A stretch of 64,000 nucleotides of DNA from Eublepharis macularius (GCF_028583425.1 NC_072790.1:159458397-159522396), one strand, 5' to 3'. Counted from the first letter of the stretch, positions 30,466 through 41,447 are shown. Numbers and translations: made by a program. The notes: generated from the letters alone by a model not told the origin.

Positions 30466-33400
30466 ACTTAGCACCAGTAATAATATCCATATGCAATAGC
30501 TTGTGTAACTGTAATTTTCATTTGGTTCATTGGCAACACATCTGACCATAACCACAAGGAAATGTTAGGTGGCACATAAAGATGTCGTGCATGTAACATG
30601 ATTTGTTAGCCATTTCACAGTCATCTCTGGAGCTGAGAATGAGGTTGGGAGACTCTCCTGCATCTTTCCTGAAGCAAGAGAGATGCAGAAGAACGTCCCT
30701 CGATGGAACATTTTTGTTGCAAGTTCCTTATTTTGTCCTACTTCTGTTTTTTGAAGATTTTTCAATTGTTAATATGAGTGACTAGTGCTGCCATTATTCA
30801 AGTTTCAGCCTCTTTTGTATCTATAAGAGTTAAATTTCAGTGGATGGGAGTGGGGAAGAAGACAGATACCTGGAGCACATTTATGTAAATCTGATCACAT
30901 AAGTTTATACAAGAATGTGAACAGTAATGATCAGATTACTAGTGCTCCTCATTTCAGAAACCAGTTCTATTTTAGAGTATGAACAGTACGTGGGTCAGAG
31001 CCTTAAGCAATGTGAAATAGTGAGAGAGCAGAGGAACTAGGAGTCAGAAAAAGGTAAAAGTTAATGAACTGGAGGGGTGAAGGAGTTATACACGACTGTG
31101 ATTTGGATTGAAGCTGCAGTGCGGGTGAAGACATGTCCCTCCCCCCATGTGATTTTGCTGATCCAAACTAAAACTATAGCCCTGCACCATTAATTTCCCT
31201 CAAATGGAGAAAAGACATGCAAAGAGAGGGTGCCTAGTTCCCCCTCCACCCTTCTAGCCTAACTGGACAGGAGCTGTGAATCCCATCCCCTTGCTCCACT
31301 GTTCTGATCTGAATGCTACATTACTGCTATTTCCCTTACGACACTATTGAGAAAATCTATTCACTATTCTCCAGCATTATGTCTCATGCAGCAATCCTTA
31401 GTGTAGGATTACCGCAGCCCGGCAAATGTGAACATGCAGTTTCAAATTGGTATGGGGAGTTAGCTTACTTCTTGGCGTATGGAGTGGGAACAAGGATCTC
31501 TACCTATCGAGGTGGCTATGCATAGCTGTGAGGAGCATGATTCAGCAGGAAAAGGGACAAAAGAAACAGGTTTTGAAGGTTTAAAAAGGAATATGGAAAT
31601 TACTGGCGGGGCGGGGGGGAGGACTCATCCTATTAGCAAATATTAAAACAAACCACAAGCAACTAGCACATTTCCAAACAATTTCAAGAAAACTTAACCA
31701 AAACTATTCCGATACCAGTTGCAGCTCTAAGCTTAAGTTGTAAATTTGGGGGGAAATGGGGAACAGTACAGAAGAAAAGGGAGTGTCTAGTCTTTCTAAC
31801 AGAGAGAAACAGAATGACAGCTTTCAGTGTGGTGCAGTGTGAATTGGAAAATAAGGGGAGATAGGTGAAAGATGGGGAACAAAAGATATACTTGTCCTAG
31901 TCTGTGTTAAAATCAGGAGGAAGAAGGAAGACTCCAGTGTGTTGTAATTGTGTTGCAGTCCTTGGAAAGCCCAAAGGAGACTTAAGTGATTTCAGCAAGG
32001 GCAAGCCAACCATGGGGATAGGATAGCAGGTAGGATCCAGGAACCAGCTACAAAAGTTTGGGGACTGACAGGTGGCTTTTATATACCTCTAGCTGTATTG
32101 AGAGGAAGACCATGTCTCTGCTGTGATGGAACTGGTTCCAGGCTAGAAACTTTGGATCTGATTGGAAGGTTTGAATTTTAGGGGAGTAGGTGGTGAAGGG
32201 AATTCCAAATATGAACATGACTAGAAGATGGCTAATGTTTTAGTCTTCCTTATGATTAATGATTAATTATCCGTAAAGCAGATATCTTGATGGTTTTGGA
32301 AAATTATGGCCCAGCAAACCCTGGTCTTCAAACATAACCTGAATTGTGACGACTGTCACAAGGGAGTGTCCAGGCCCCAAGCCTGGCTACCTTCCTGTCT
32401 ATGAGTCAACTTTTCCTGCCACCTGATCTTAATGTCTCAGTTTGATATCAAGCATAGTCTTTCTCTGTCTCCTGCAATCTCAGGTAGCATATGGCCTGAG
32501 AAGTCATGGAGATGACCAGAAAACACGGCTCCTGCCCAGAGTTTCTTTCAGGGTTATAACTGGGCACCCATACCCTTGTTGGGGGCAGGAGCTTCTGCAT
32601 TCAAGCTAATCAGGATCTCTTAGTTCCATGGCCTCCGAGAGTCATAGTTAGCCAAAAGGAATAAATTCTAAGTACAATTTGGGATAACCTAGTTTGCAGA
32701 GAAATAATCGTAGAGATGGGATGATTACTAGGGTGAGGGAAAGGTGGCCTTCACTCTTGTTAGAGACAGCCGGGGGGGGGGGGCTAGAGCAAAGTATTCC
32801 TCCCCAAAATGGGTTAGGCCTTCACAGAAATAATTCTAAAACCATTTGTTCAACTAAACTATCAAACTTACTGTTAAACTCTTACTAAACTTCTCAAAGA
32901 ATCATCAGGTGTGCCTGCACAACTTATCATAATTGTCCATGTAATCCTGATAAAAAAACACACTAGAAAACCACACGGAAATTTTTTTAGCAAAATGTCT
33001 GGTTGAGGACATGAGTAGAACTAGCCAGAGTTCAGAATAGAAAGTCCTTTCAGAATGCCAGCAGTTAACTGAAGGTCATTCCTGTGGCGGAAATTTTAGG
33101 AACAATGGGAAGATTTGAATTGGGGATCCTAAACTGTCACAGAGCATAGCATCTGGATTACGTTAGTGGCCAGTAATTGCATACCATGTGCCAGACAATA
33201 CAGGAAGAGGTGCCTTTGTTTTCCAGACTGGTGGTGCTTGATTTCATTAGTCATGCTTCGCAGTTTCTCCTGCAAAGTCTTTTTCTTCAAAAGTACATTC
33301 AGTAGGGGAAAGGTGCAGGTAAATATGAAGAGGGCTGGCAACAATAGAAGTGGTTACATTTACAAAGAAGTGACCCTTTTTCATCTGTGACGTGCTGGAA

Positions 33401-35420
33401 GGCATGCTATTGAAGAGCACCCCCCCCCTTTGGAATCATTGCATGGGGTAAATTTTGCTACATAGCTCTAGCTTGACATCAGGGAATATGGTACATGCTG
33501 TTAAGATTAATATAGCAATATCCAAATAAAGGCTGTGATTTAGTGAAACATCCCAAGATTACCTGTTTTCTCTATTGCCAGTTCTGGAAAAGAGCTTACA
33601 AAACTTGATCTCTATAACAGGTAAAAATTGGTTGAGTTTTGGACCATGGCTGACACCTATTTTCCCTTTAAGTGTTACATACAGGGCTTTTCAGTAAGTT
33701 AAACCTGGTATTCTATACTAATTGTCCTGTTTCTCTTATCTCAAACTCCCTCCCTGCCCCTTTATTCTTTCTGCCACCTATTTTATCTTCACAGGTATTG
33801 TTTAATCATGTTACTCCTTTCTTTACTGCATTCAATTTAAAAATTTGCTGTTAAATGTTATTTAATAGTGTTCACTCTTTAGCTTATTCCTATTCATAAG
33901 CTTTATTTTTGCCTCCTCCTTGGAACACCTTTCCATCTGGGAAAGTGATGAAGGGCCTGTTTCTAAGAAATGTCTGGTTGAAAAATTCATTTTTGTTATT
34001 TATTTTAAAGATTTACACTCATCTTTCTACATTTAGTTCTTCCATGTAGCATAAAAATAAGTGTGAACAGAGTTATTCAGTCCCAGCAAGGGCAACCTTC
34101 CACATGTTAATTGTCCATTCTGAAACAAATTAGTGGACACCAGCCCTTTTCCTGATTTCCATCATGCCAAATACACCAAAGAAGTAATGGTATGAAAATG
34201 CAAGACCTCCACAGAAGTATGCAATCTTTGCACCAATCTGGAAGCAGGTATCATCATACAGGGTGTTGTGGAATCTGCTCATGCTATATTGTTTTTCCCA
34301 TAGACAGATGGCTTATTTTAAGGAAACTGGCATGGTATTTGGAGATAAACATCCTGCCCAACCCATTTCTGGAAGTTGCATCTCCATCTCTGAGAACTTT
34401 ACATCCTTTTGTTTGACACTCTCAACAGGGGAAGCACCCGGAACTAGACACAAGGGCCGTTTCCACACAGCTTACCTTCCCTCAGAACGACCCGGAACAT
34501 CGCACAAAAAACGCGGAAGATCAGGTTTCCTGAACATGTTTTCTGAACGAGAAAACGCAATCTTCCACATTTTTTGCACGATGTTCCAGTTCGTTCCGAG
34601 GGAGAGTAAGCCGTGTGGAAACAGCCAAGGACACAGGAACCAAGCCTCTGCTTCTACCAAGACTAAGAGGATAAAGGTTGCTCTCTGCTGCCCCAGGGGC
34701 TCCAATCCAGTGAAGCATCACAGAATTGGACCTCTCTTCTGAGGCAGAGGTTCATCCACAGTAATGCTCTTTGTTCTTGCTGTGGGACATGGATCCAGCT
34801 TGATGTTTCTTATACTTGAAATGACTTCAGGATAGGGACTTCTCATTCCCCTCTTTTCTGATCAAGAATGAAAATAGTTTACAGAGCTCATTTTCTTAGA
34901 GAGGCTTAATTAGGAAGGATCCTATAAAACACCAGAAGGCAGATCAATCCCAGTAAGCAGACCACTGCTAAAGCTGCCAGAGGGAGAAGTGGACATTTTA
35001 AAGGAAAGGACAGAGAAATAAACATATTAAAAATAAAGCAGCATCTACAATTATTATGAAACAATGACCTAGTTTTATGGGTGTACACAATCCATTACAT
35101 GATCTAGTGCCCTCTTGCAGCTGGGTAAATTGACACTCTGGAAGAAAAAAGTAATGGATCAAATTCTAGAACATTCAGGGATGTAGTGCTCAATGCATGG
35201 ACTACTGAACACTGTGTTAAAAACATACTTTTCATATGAGCAAAATTGAAGGCAACCATTACTTAGTTAATCTTAGGTCTACATGTATGCATGAATGCAA
35301 ATAATATACTCACTAGACCAGCATGGTTCAGAATCTCAGCTTTGGGATTATCAATTATAATGGATCCCTTGGCGGTGACTGCCATGTCTTGTTGAGAGGA
35401 GTCCAGTTCTGCACACCCTT
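28525..35420 (-). CDS. Uncharacterised coiled-coil protein gene, five exons (5' part missing)
   Basis: Exons in transcript order: 35420-35314, 33284-33185, 30368-30225, 29572-29382, 28683-28525. Each has AG/GT borders (donors GTGAGT, GTATGC, GTCAGT, GTATGT) and the phases 2+105, 100, 2+141+1, 2+189 and 159 join without a frame break. That yields about 234 residues ending KKKRERLVNSK and a TAA at 28525-28527. The exon at 30.3 kb encodes a clear heptad coiled coil (ELYQKLLKLEQETELL, LREENVLLKEKLKECE). The 29.5-kb exon is basic and Ser/Thr-rich (SPIKKQATKTTPSASK) and then helical. The last exon is again helical. The composition resembles nuclear, meiotic or kinetochore scaffold proteins, but I cannot assign a family. 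An in-frame ATG in the first listed exon (SSQQDMAVTAKG) may be the start, or further 5' exons may lie beyond 35420. Confidence 0.7.
29382..29572 (-). CDS. Coiled-coil gene exon, basic Ser/Thr-rich
   Basis: Acceptor TTCTAG, donor GTATGT; 63 codons after two bases, from KTLKSPIKKQ to HYKPP. It includes ISCDAEFAKAFKAFYQNMNV. Confidence 0.75.
30225..30368 (-). CDS. Coiled-coil gene exon with leucine heptads
   Basis: Acceptor AAAACAG behind a (CT)n microsatellite, donor GTCAGT. It encodes NHVAELYQKLLKLEQETELL and LREENVLLKEKLKECETETH, a strong coiled-coil prediction by eye. Confidence 0.78.
30385..30462. repeat. (GA)39 microsatellite
   Basis: An uninterrupted dinucleotide tract of about 78 bases. 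On the minus strand it is (TC)n and ends 15 bases before the acceptor AG of the coiled-coil exon at 30368. Confidence 0.97.
30480..33180. other. Large intron of the coiled-coil gene, nothing recognised
   Basis: No repeat family or conserved exon is evident. There is a G-run at about 32772-32783. Short open frames are not supported by splice sites. Confidence 0.5.
33185..33284 (-). CDS. Coiled-coil gene exon
   Basis: Acceptor after a pyrimidine-containing tract (CTTTTGAAG), donor GTATGC. It encodes KKTLQEKLRSMTNEIKHHQS and continues to CLAH plus one base, a basic helical segment. Phase fits both sides. Confidence 0.6.
33290..34440. other. Intron of the coiled-coil gene, nothing recognised
   Basis: AT-rich sequence with pyrimidine-rich tracts near 33730-33800. 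No repeat family recognised. Confidence 0.45.
34455..34626. mobile_element. Palindromic MITE, 172 bp
   Basis: The two ends GGCCGTTTCCACACAGCTTA and the complement of TAAGCCGTGTGGAAACAGCC pair along about 48 bases (…CGGAACATCG against CGATGTTCC…). A 3-bp AAG flanks both sides, compatible with a Harbinger-type 3-bp duplication. No coding capacity. Confidence 0.75.
34630..35310. other. Intron of the coiled-coil gene, nothing recognised
   Basis: No repeat family or additional exon is seen between the MITE and the exon at 35314. Confidence 0.4.
35314..35420 (-). CDS. Coiled-coil gene exon (first detected)
   Basis: Acceptor CATACTTCAG and a perfect donor GTGAGT. It encodes 35 residues GCAELDSSQQ through ILNHAGL after two bases of a split codon. 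Confidence 0.6.
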
Positions 35421-35514
35421 CTGAAGTATGAGGAACATATTTCACAGTTAAGATTACATTTTATATTTCCCATTCACCTTAATCTGCTGTTGCAGTATCC
35501 ACTGGTAGGGGGTG

Positions 35515-35975
35515 TGCACAGGAAAGAAATTTGGTAAATTTTGGTTCAGTGATACCAAACTGGAAAAATTCCAGTATTCCCTGATAATACATTTTCTAGT
35601 TTAGTTCAGTAATACAGAGTAAATTGGGTAAAAATCCATAATATTTGGCCATTGTTTCCAATGGGAAACTCAATTCCAGTGTATCTGGTGGCCGGGGGGG
35701 GGGGTAATTTTGGGACCCAATTTCACCGAATTTGCAGGGGATCTACTCCTAACTGTCTTTTAATGACCCCCCCCCAAGTTTAATAAATATTGGACCACAG
35801 GGGGAATTTTATGGGCCCCCAAAGAAGGTGCACCCAGCCACGTCCAATATCCATTATTCCCTACAGGGAAAACTATCTGGGGGCTATCCAGAGGGCTGGG
35901 GTGGCATATTGCAAGCAAAATCCACCAAATTTGCAGGGGACTTACTCCTGGAAGTACACCCAAACACCACTAGGT
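35515..35975. mobile_element. Non-autonomous DNA-transposon-like repeat
   Basis: Starts TAGGGGGTGTGCACAGG, like the insert at 7202. It contains two related blocks with 'caatttcaccgaatttgcaggggatctactcct' and 'aaatccaccaaatttgcaggggacttactcct' about 220 bases apart. The style resembles internal parts of the hAT elements at 15.5 and 52.4 kb. Ends are not defined. Confidence 0.4.
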
Positions 35976-35982
35976 AATTAAA

Positions 35983-37586
35983 TTGAACCAAGCACCCCAG
36001 CAAACACTCCCTCCTAAAGAACAACAACCTAGAACCAACAACAATTGGACACCAAACCAAACTTATGACAAAAAAACCCAAGCAAAAAATAGTGAACACT
36101 ATTTAAAAAAAAGAGCCCCAAGCATCAACAGGATGCAAAAATTTGCAACGCTCTGGAAGGAAGCTGAGGCTGCAGAATTGCTTGCACGGGCCATGATTCT
36201 TGAAGAAGATTGCCGTGATTCAGATTCAGACTTTGGCATGCCAGATGTAGAGGAAGTGGACACATCCCAACGGGTCCAAGCCTACGTAGAAGAACAGAGG
36301 GCCATCTTACATAACCTGCAGGGGCCCAAGCCAGCAGCCCTACCTCTCTCCACAGACTATGGTCGGCTCACACACACATCCCAGCTGGGGACAAAGGAGT
36401 TCTTTTACACACTCGCCCCAAGTCAACCCCCTGCTGGGGCACCTGCTCCTACGTATGCACCCATATCAATGTGTGTGTAGTGCCTCCAGGTGGCTTATAC
36501 TCAGCCAGCGCCCCTATTTGGAACCATGCTGCCCCTGTTCCAGCTCAGCCTGTCACTCCAGCTCCTGCTCTGCATTTGCCCATTGTTCCAACTCCTGCTC
36601 CGCATCAACCTGGTGCTCCAGTTGCTGCTCCACTTCAACCTGCTGCTCCAGTTCTCACTCCACTTCATCCTGCTGCTCCAGTTCCTGCTCCGTTTCAACC
36701 TACCGCTCCTGTTTCTGCTCTACAGCAACCTGCTGCTCCAGTTCCTGCTGCTCTGCAGCAACCTACTGCTCCAACTCCTGCTGCTCCACAGCAGCCTCGC
36801 CACAGCTGCCCCACCTGGGATCTCGGAATGTGTGCAATGCCCCGATGGCCACGACGAGACCACGCTGAATGGGGCATCCAGAAGTTCTCCGATCGCCCAG
36901 ACGACTACTTGCTTTGAAAGGCGATGTTCCAAGGAGCTACTAGGGATATGAAGTTGCGGCCCGATGAGGAACTCACACTCCGAATCGTATGATTAGGTCC
37001 TGGGTTAGCAGCTCAGGCTCGACGTGTCTTCACAGCACATGTCGAAGATTCTGGGACAGCCCTTGCACGGGTCTGGGAACGACTTGATGAATGCTATGGA
37101 GCATCGTCTGAAATTGAGGACTCACTCATGCTGTGGCTAAGGAGGTTTCCCAAGTTACCAGCCACTGAACCTTGGCGACTTTGGGACTTGGCTGATATCC
37201 TTGCAGAGCTGGAAGCTGCCAAGAGGAATCCGAGACTACCTGGGCTGGCATTCCTTGACCAACATTTGGCACAGATGGTGATTACAGAGAAGTTACCAGC
37301 CTCACTACAAGACAAGTGGGGAGACACTGTAAGCAGTTACAAGGACGGGCATCTGGGGATGTATCCCCCCTTCTTACTTCTCGTGAGCTTTGTCACCCGG
37401 TTGGCAAGAACATGCAATGACACACAATGTGGATATGCCATCCATCCCTCTACCTTTCAACTTGACAGGGCGTCTCCACGGGACACCAGAGCCAAGCCAG
37501 CAGTGTCCGTGCGTAAAACAGGGGTGTCTACCATGCCAGCTACTTCCAGAGGGAAGACCCGGCCAGATCAGAAGCCTCCAGAATGA
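35983..37586 (+). pseudogene. BEL/Pao gag, frameshifted
   Basis: Three frames follow one another: 35983-36480, 36471-36917 and 37128-37586. The middle part is a Pro/Ala-rich tract built from repeated CCTGCTCCAGTTCCTGCTC-type DNA units. The part at 37050-37330 contains ARVWERLDECYGASSEIEDS, as in the gag-type domain of Pao elements that precedes the zinc knuckles. Frame changes near 36478, 36917 and 37050 break it. Confidence 0.72.
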
Positions 37587-39492
37587 AAACCTCTGCTGCT
37601 GCAACATTCAGAAGTCACACGCAAGAAAGTCACTGCGATTCTTCTGCCTTTTCCATGAAATGTCCCACCCACTGAACTCTTGTAGAGCTTTCAGAGGACA
37701 GCCTCTGGTGGAGCGGAAAGCTTTGCTTGTAGAGTACAAGGTGTGCTTCAAGTGCTGTGAGTCTACTCTCCACACAGCTGCTACCTGTACAGCCAAGATC
37801 ATGTGTTCTGTGTGCAACAGTGATCAGCACCCCTCTGCTCTGCATCCGGAACCTGCTTCACAACAGCGACCCACACCTGGCTCCCCTTCGGTTGTGCCCC
37901 AGACAGAGCTGCCAGGCCCAGCTGCGCCTGTCATTGTTCACTGTACTCAGGTTTGTGGCACCATGAACAGTCAACGTACCTGCCACCAGATTTGTCTGGC
38001 CACGGTTTTCACCACCAGTTGCCCTGATCTGGCTGCAAAGATGTATGTCATCTTGGATGGACAAAGCAATCAGTCCTTGGCCAGCCCAGACTTCTTCAAC
38101 CTCTTTGATGTACATGGAGAAGAGATGCAGTATATCCTGAAGACGTGCGCTGGGGTACAGTGCACGGCGGGGAGGAGAGCCGTCAGGTTCCAAATCCAGT
38201 CCCTTGATGGCAGTGTTCAGTTTTCTCTGCCACCACTGTTGGAGTGCGATGCCTTACCGAATGACCGCACCCAGATTTCCACACCAGACATAGTCTTACA
38301 CCACCCTCATCTAAGACCCATTGCAAGTCAACTTCCAGCAATAGACCCTGATGTACAAATCTTGCTTTCGCTGGGCATGGATATCTCCAATCTGCTGGCA
38401 TGCCACGAGCTGCTCATGGGACCCCCTGGCATACCATATGCTCAGAGATTAAAGTTAGGATGGCTTGTCACGGGGAATGTATGTGTAGATCGTTTACAGA
38501 TGCCAAACCAGACAAGCATCTTCACAACAAATGTCTTGGACAATGGGAGAGCCTCACACTTGAAGCCATGTGAGGAACACTTCACTTTACATGAAAGGGA
38601 CTTTGTCTTGGAAGATTCAGTGTTCCAGACAATGAAAGATGACAACATGCTCGCTCCTTCAATGGAAGACAAGCAGTTCCTGCAGCTGATGGAACAGGAA
38701 CTTCGGCAAAATGACTCAGGGAATTGGGTTGCTCCACTTCCTTTCCACATGCCTCGACAACACTTACCCAACAATCGGGAACAGGCCCTATGTAGGCTCT
38801 TCACCTTGCACAGAATTCTAGCAAGGAAGCCTGAAATGAAGGTCCATTTCGTGGAATTCATGGACAAGATGCTGCAGAACAAGCATGCAGAACTTGCACC
38901 ACCGCTGAAGGCAAGTGAAGAATGCTGGTACCTGCCATTCTTTGGAGTATACCATCCTCAAAAACTTGGTCAGATCAGAGTAGTCTTTGACTCCAGCACT
39001 CAGTTCCAAGGCGTCTCACTGAACAAGGTCCTCCTTATGGGGCCTGACCTGATCAACAGTCTACTTGGTGTGCTTCTCCACTTTAGAAAGGAAGCTTTAG
39101 CCATAATGACAGACATCCAGCAGATGTTTTACTCCTTCCTTGTCAGAGAAGACCACCGCAACTATTTGAGATTCTTGTGGTTCAGTGATGACCAGCATTG
39201 CCAGAGAATCACCGAGTATCGCATGAGAGTTCATGTTTTTGGAAACGGACCATCCCCTGCAATAGCCAACTATGGGCTACACCAAACTGCACACATTGGA
39301 GAATTGCAATATGGTCTGGACGCAAGACAGTTCATGGAACGGGACTTCTATGTGGACGATGGGCTTAAGTCTGTAGCCACACCAGCGGAAGCCGTGGACG
39401 TGTTGAAGAGGACACAACTGATGCTGGCTGCAGCAAATCTCAAGCTGCACAAAATTGCTTCCAACAGTGCACAAGTGTTTAGAAGCCTTTGA
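37390..39492 (+). CDS. BEL/Pao polyprotein: zinc knuckles, protease-like domain, reverse transcriptase
   Basis: An open frame of about 700 codons. It starts in overlap with the gag frame, so the first 80 or so residues are probably not native. Then come cysteine/histidine motifs (CLFHEMSHPLNSC; CFKCCESTLHTAATC), the peptidase-like segment with VILDGQSNQSLASPDFFNLF, and the RT with FDSSTQFQGVSLN, MTDIQQMFYSFLV, FGNGPSPAIANYGL and the catalytic box FYVDD. The RT copies element RNA into DNA inside virus-like particles. The protease motif DGQSN departs from the usual D-S/T-G. The frame ends at a TGA (39490-39492) and the RNase H part continues in a different frame. Confidence 0.88.
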   Translation: MSPGWQEHAMTHNVDMPSIPLPFNLTGRLHGTPEPSQQCPCVKQGCLPCQLLPEGRPGQIRSLQNENLCCCNIQKSHARKSLRFFCLFHEMSHPLNSCRAFRGQPLVERKALLVEYKVCFKCCESTLHTAATCTAKIMCSVCNSDQHPSALHPEPASQQRPTPGSPSVVPQTELPGPAAPVIVHCTQVCGTMNSQRTCHQICLATVFTTSCPDLAAKMYVILDGQSNQSLASPDFFNLFDVHGEEMQYILKTCAGVQCTAGRRAVRFQIQSLDGSVQFSLPPLLECDALPNDRTQISTPDIVLHHPHLRPIASQLPAIDPDVQILLSLGMDISNLLACHELLMGPPGIPYAQRLKLGWLVTGNVCVDRLQMPNQTSIFTTNVLDNGRASHLKPCEEHFTLHERDFVLEDSVFQTMKDDNMLAPSMEDKQFLQLMEQELRQNDSGNWVAPLPFHMPRQHLPNNREQALCRLFTLHRILARKPEMKVHFVEFMDKMLQNKHAELAPPLKASEECWYLPFFGVYHPQKLGQIRVVFDSSTQFQGVSLNKVLLMGPDLINSLLGVLLHFRKEALAIMTDIQQMFYSFLVREDHRNYLRFLWFSDDQHCQRITEYRMRVHVFGNGPSPAIANYGLHQTAHIGELQYGLDARQFMERDFYVDDGLKSVATPAEAVDVLKRTQLMLAAANLKLHKIASNSAQVFRSL

Positions 39493-40186
39493 TCCAGAAG
39501 ATCACGGTAAAGGCCTGCAGGATCTAGACTTGGGCAATGACACTCCACTCCACCAACAGAGCCTTGGACTGAGTTGGGATTTGAGGAAGGACACCTTCAC
39601 CTTCCGAGTGCCAGTCCCAGAGAAGCAGTTCACGAGACGAGGCATCCTGTCAACAGTGACCAGCCTGTTCGATCCCTTGGGGTTTGCGGCACCAGTGATC
39701 ATACAAGTGAAGCATCTCTTACGCACACTCTCCTTAGATGCCAAGGATTGTGATGAACCGCTTCCTACAGAACAAAGACAGGACTGGGAAGCATGGAGGA
39801 ACTCCCTTGGCACCCTACAAGGTATACACATACCCTGCACCGACTTACCAATCTCATCTACCGCTGCCTCCCACAGAGAGCTGCACATCTTTTCAGATGC
39901 ATCAAGCCAGGCGATAGCAGCCATAGCATATATACGGGTTGACGGCAGGGAGAGCCACATCCACCTCTCATGTCATCAGGACGTTTGGCTGACTTTGCCA
40001 GATGAACAATGCTGGGCTGAAAGGCTGATTCTACGCAGTGTACAACATGAGTCCTACTTGGAAGAGCTTGAGTGTGTCAAGAATGGATCAGCAATTCCGA
40101 AAGCCAGCATTTTCCTTGTGTTGACCCCTTATCTCGCTGACGAAGGACTGCTCAGAGTAGGATGCTTGAATCAGGCCTATTACTGA
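39455..40186 (+). pseudogene. BEL/Pao RNase H-like and start of integrase region
   Basis: The frame continues the RT with FRVPVPEKQFTRRGILSTVT and FDPLGFAAPVIIQVKHLLR, then LHIFSDASSQAIAAIAYIRV, the first acidic motif of the RNase H-like domain. The end reads LTPYLADEGLLRVG, the lead-in to the integrase, and stops seven residues later. Integrase catalytic domain and zinc HHCC motif are missing. Confidence 0.82.
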
Positions 40187-40367
40187 AGTGGTTCTGTTCG
40201 TGGCTAAGACAGACTTTGAAGAATGAAGTTCAAGCTTGCATGCCTTAGTTTGTGTTCAGTTTGTTAGTTAGTAGTGTAGCATGCCTTATATGCACAGTTA
40301 TAGTTATGCCACTCGATTAGCACTCCACATTCATAGTGGAATCCCCAGTATTCCAGGCGGGGAATAC

Positions 40368-40788
40368 TGTTCCATCAGCAAGCTGACTATATTAATCAAT
40401 ATGCACCAGACTAGAATGTATGCCTATAGTTTTGAGAGAAGTGCATCTTGGGAATTGTAGTGCCTTACACCACAGGTTCAGTTCCTGGGACATTCAAAGC
40501 CCGCCAAAACTTGTTAAGGCCATTTCCTCTTTTGTTCATTCACACCTCAGCAGGGAGAGGAGCAAGGCATCTCTTTTTTCACCACATTCATTGGGTCTAC
40601 AAAGCTCCATCAAGTGCCTTTATGCATGAAAGATGCACTCTCTCCTTTCATCATTTAGAAGAATTGTGAGTAGAGATTCCTTACGTGTATGTAGAAGTTA
40701 AATAAAACCATTTAAGTTTGTAACCCGTGTGTGTGCGTTGACACTTGACGACAAAGGGTTGGGATTCCCTCCTCGCGTCGGAATAACA
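40368..40788 (+). repeat. Candidate 3' LTR of the BEL/Pao element
   Basis: Begins TGTTCCATCAGC behind a purine-rich GGCGGGGAATAC and ends GGAATAACA. An AATAAA near 40701 lies in the expected R region. No second LTR copy is present for confirmation. Confidence 0.5.
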
Positions 40789-40831
40789 ACTCTTCCGAAA
40801 TGTATCACTGTAGAATTGGGCAGAATCAAAC

Positions 40832-41340
40832 AGGAGTCCAGTGGCACCTTAAATATTAGCAAAATTTATTACAGCATAAGTAGATCTTAAGTTAGGTTTC
40901 CCTTCTTCAGATGCACTAATTTTTCATCCATTAGGCAGATATAGAAAGGCCAGTTTTAAACATTTAATCAAAACAGTAATAGAGGGGATGTGGATCATTC
41001 CCAATGCTGACAAGCAAAGTAGAATAAGTCATAAAATAAGTCTAATGTACAGTGGAACATAATATGCAGATTTAATTAGAAAAGCATAGTTGAGCTAATT
41101 AACATGTACAAGGGGTGAGATATGCTCTCTGATATGAGTACATACACAGACAAATACAAGGTCTTTGTTCAGACCTGGTGGAGACTTGGTACTAAATTTT
41201 TTGATGAATGCTAATTCAACAATTTCCCATTGGAATCTCCTTTTTAAGTTCTTTTGTAGAAGAATAGTGGTTTTCAGTTCTGCAACAGAATGCCCTGGAA
41301 GATCAAAATATTCAACCACTGGTTTTGAAAATGGCTACTC
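40832..41340 (-). mobile_element. Penelope-like element 3' fragment
   Basis: The minus-strand frame 41319-41095 encodes HSVAELKTTILLQKNLKRRF through KSPPGLNKDLVF, which corresponds in position and words to the C-terminal end of the GIY-YIG domain of the Penelope protein at 24.1 kb (…LRLEVKWIFNLRT…PSGLNQEIDF). The 3' tail follows down to about 40832 and carries 'ggtgccactggactcctg', shared with 22105-22205 and 61540-61650. Confidence 0.78.
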
Positions 41341-41349
41341 CAGAAATGA

Positions 41350-41390
41350 AATCAGAAGATGCCAGTCACAGCTGCTGGCGAAACGTCAGG
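41350..41390 (+). ncRNA. Hammerhead-like motif, mutated core
   Basis: Stem II GCCAGT-CACAGCT-GCTGGC and GAAACGTCAGG are kept, but the first box is CAGAAGA instead of CTGAAGA, so an inactive ribozyme is expected. Confidence 0.5.
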
Positions 41391-41447
41391 AACTACAATG
41401 CCAAGACCATGGCTATACAGCCTGGAAAATCCACAACAACCATCACA
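41350..41447 (+). mobile_element. Penelope-type ribozyme repeat, single arm
   Basis: Homologous to the right arm of the palindrome at 2581-2885: AGATGCCAGTCACAGCTGCT, then GGCGAAACGTCAGG and 'aatccacaacaaccatca'. It lies next to the Penelope fragment in opposite direction, as expected for an inverted end. Confidence 0.72.

Larger units (their letters stand above)
35983..40788 (+). mobile_element. BEL/Pao LTR retrotransposon, lacking integrase and 5' LTR
   Basis: Order on +: gag remnants (35983-37586), zinc-knuckle region, protease-like domain and RT (37390-39492), RNase H-like part (39455-40186), then a candidate 3' LTR (40368-40788). The RT box FYVDD and the associated peptidase-like segment are typical of the BEL/Pao superfamily. 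The coding region stops just where the integrase should begin, and only about 180 bases separate it from the LTR, so an internal deletion is likely. No 5' LTR was found upstream. Confidence 0.88.

Noticed and set aside
30160..30555. A 131-codon minus-strand frame running through the (CT)n tract
   Set aside because: The Leu-Ser run is a translated microsatellite; only the part downstream of the acceptor at 30369 is taken as an exon.
32772..32783. G-run, with others near 35695 and C-runs near 35767 and 53709, as possible quadruplex sites
   Set aside because: They are single homopolymer runs that are often sequencing-length artefacts, and do not form four separated G-tracts.
36359..36951. Cys/Ser-rich and Leu-rich open frames of 150-170 codons
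   Set aside because: They are other frames of the repeated DNA that encodes the Pro/Ala-rich gag linker of the BEL/Pao element.
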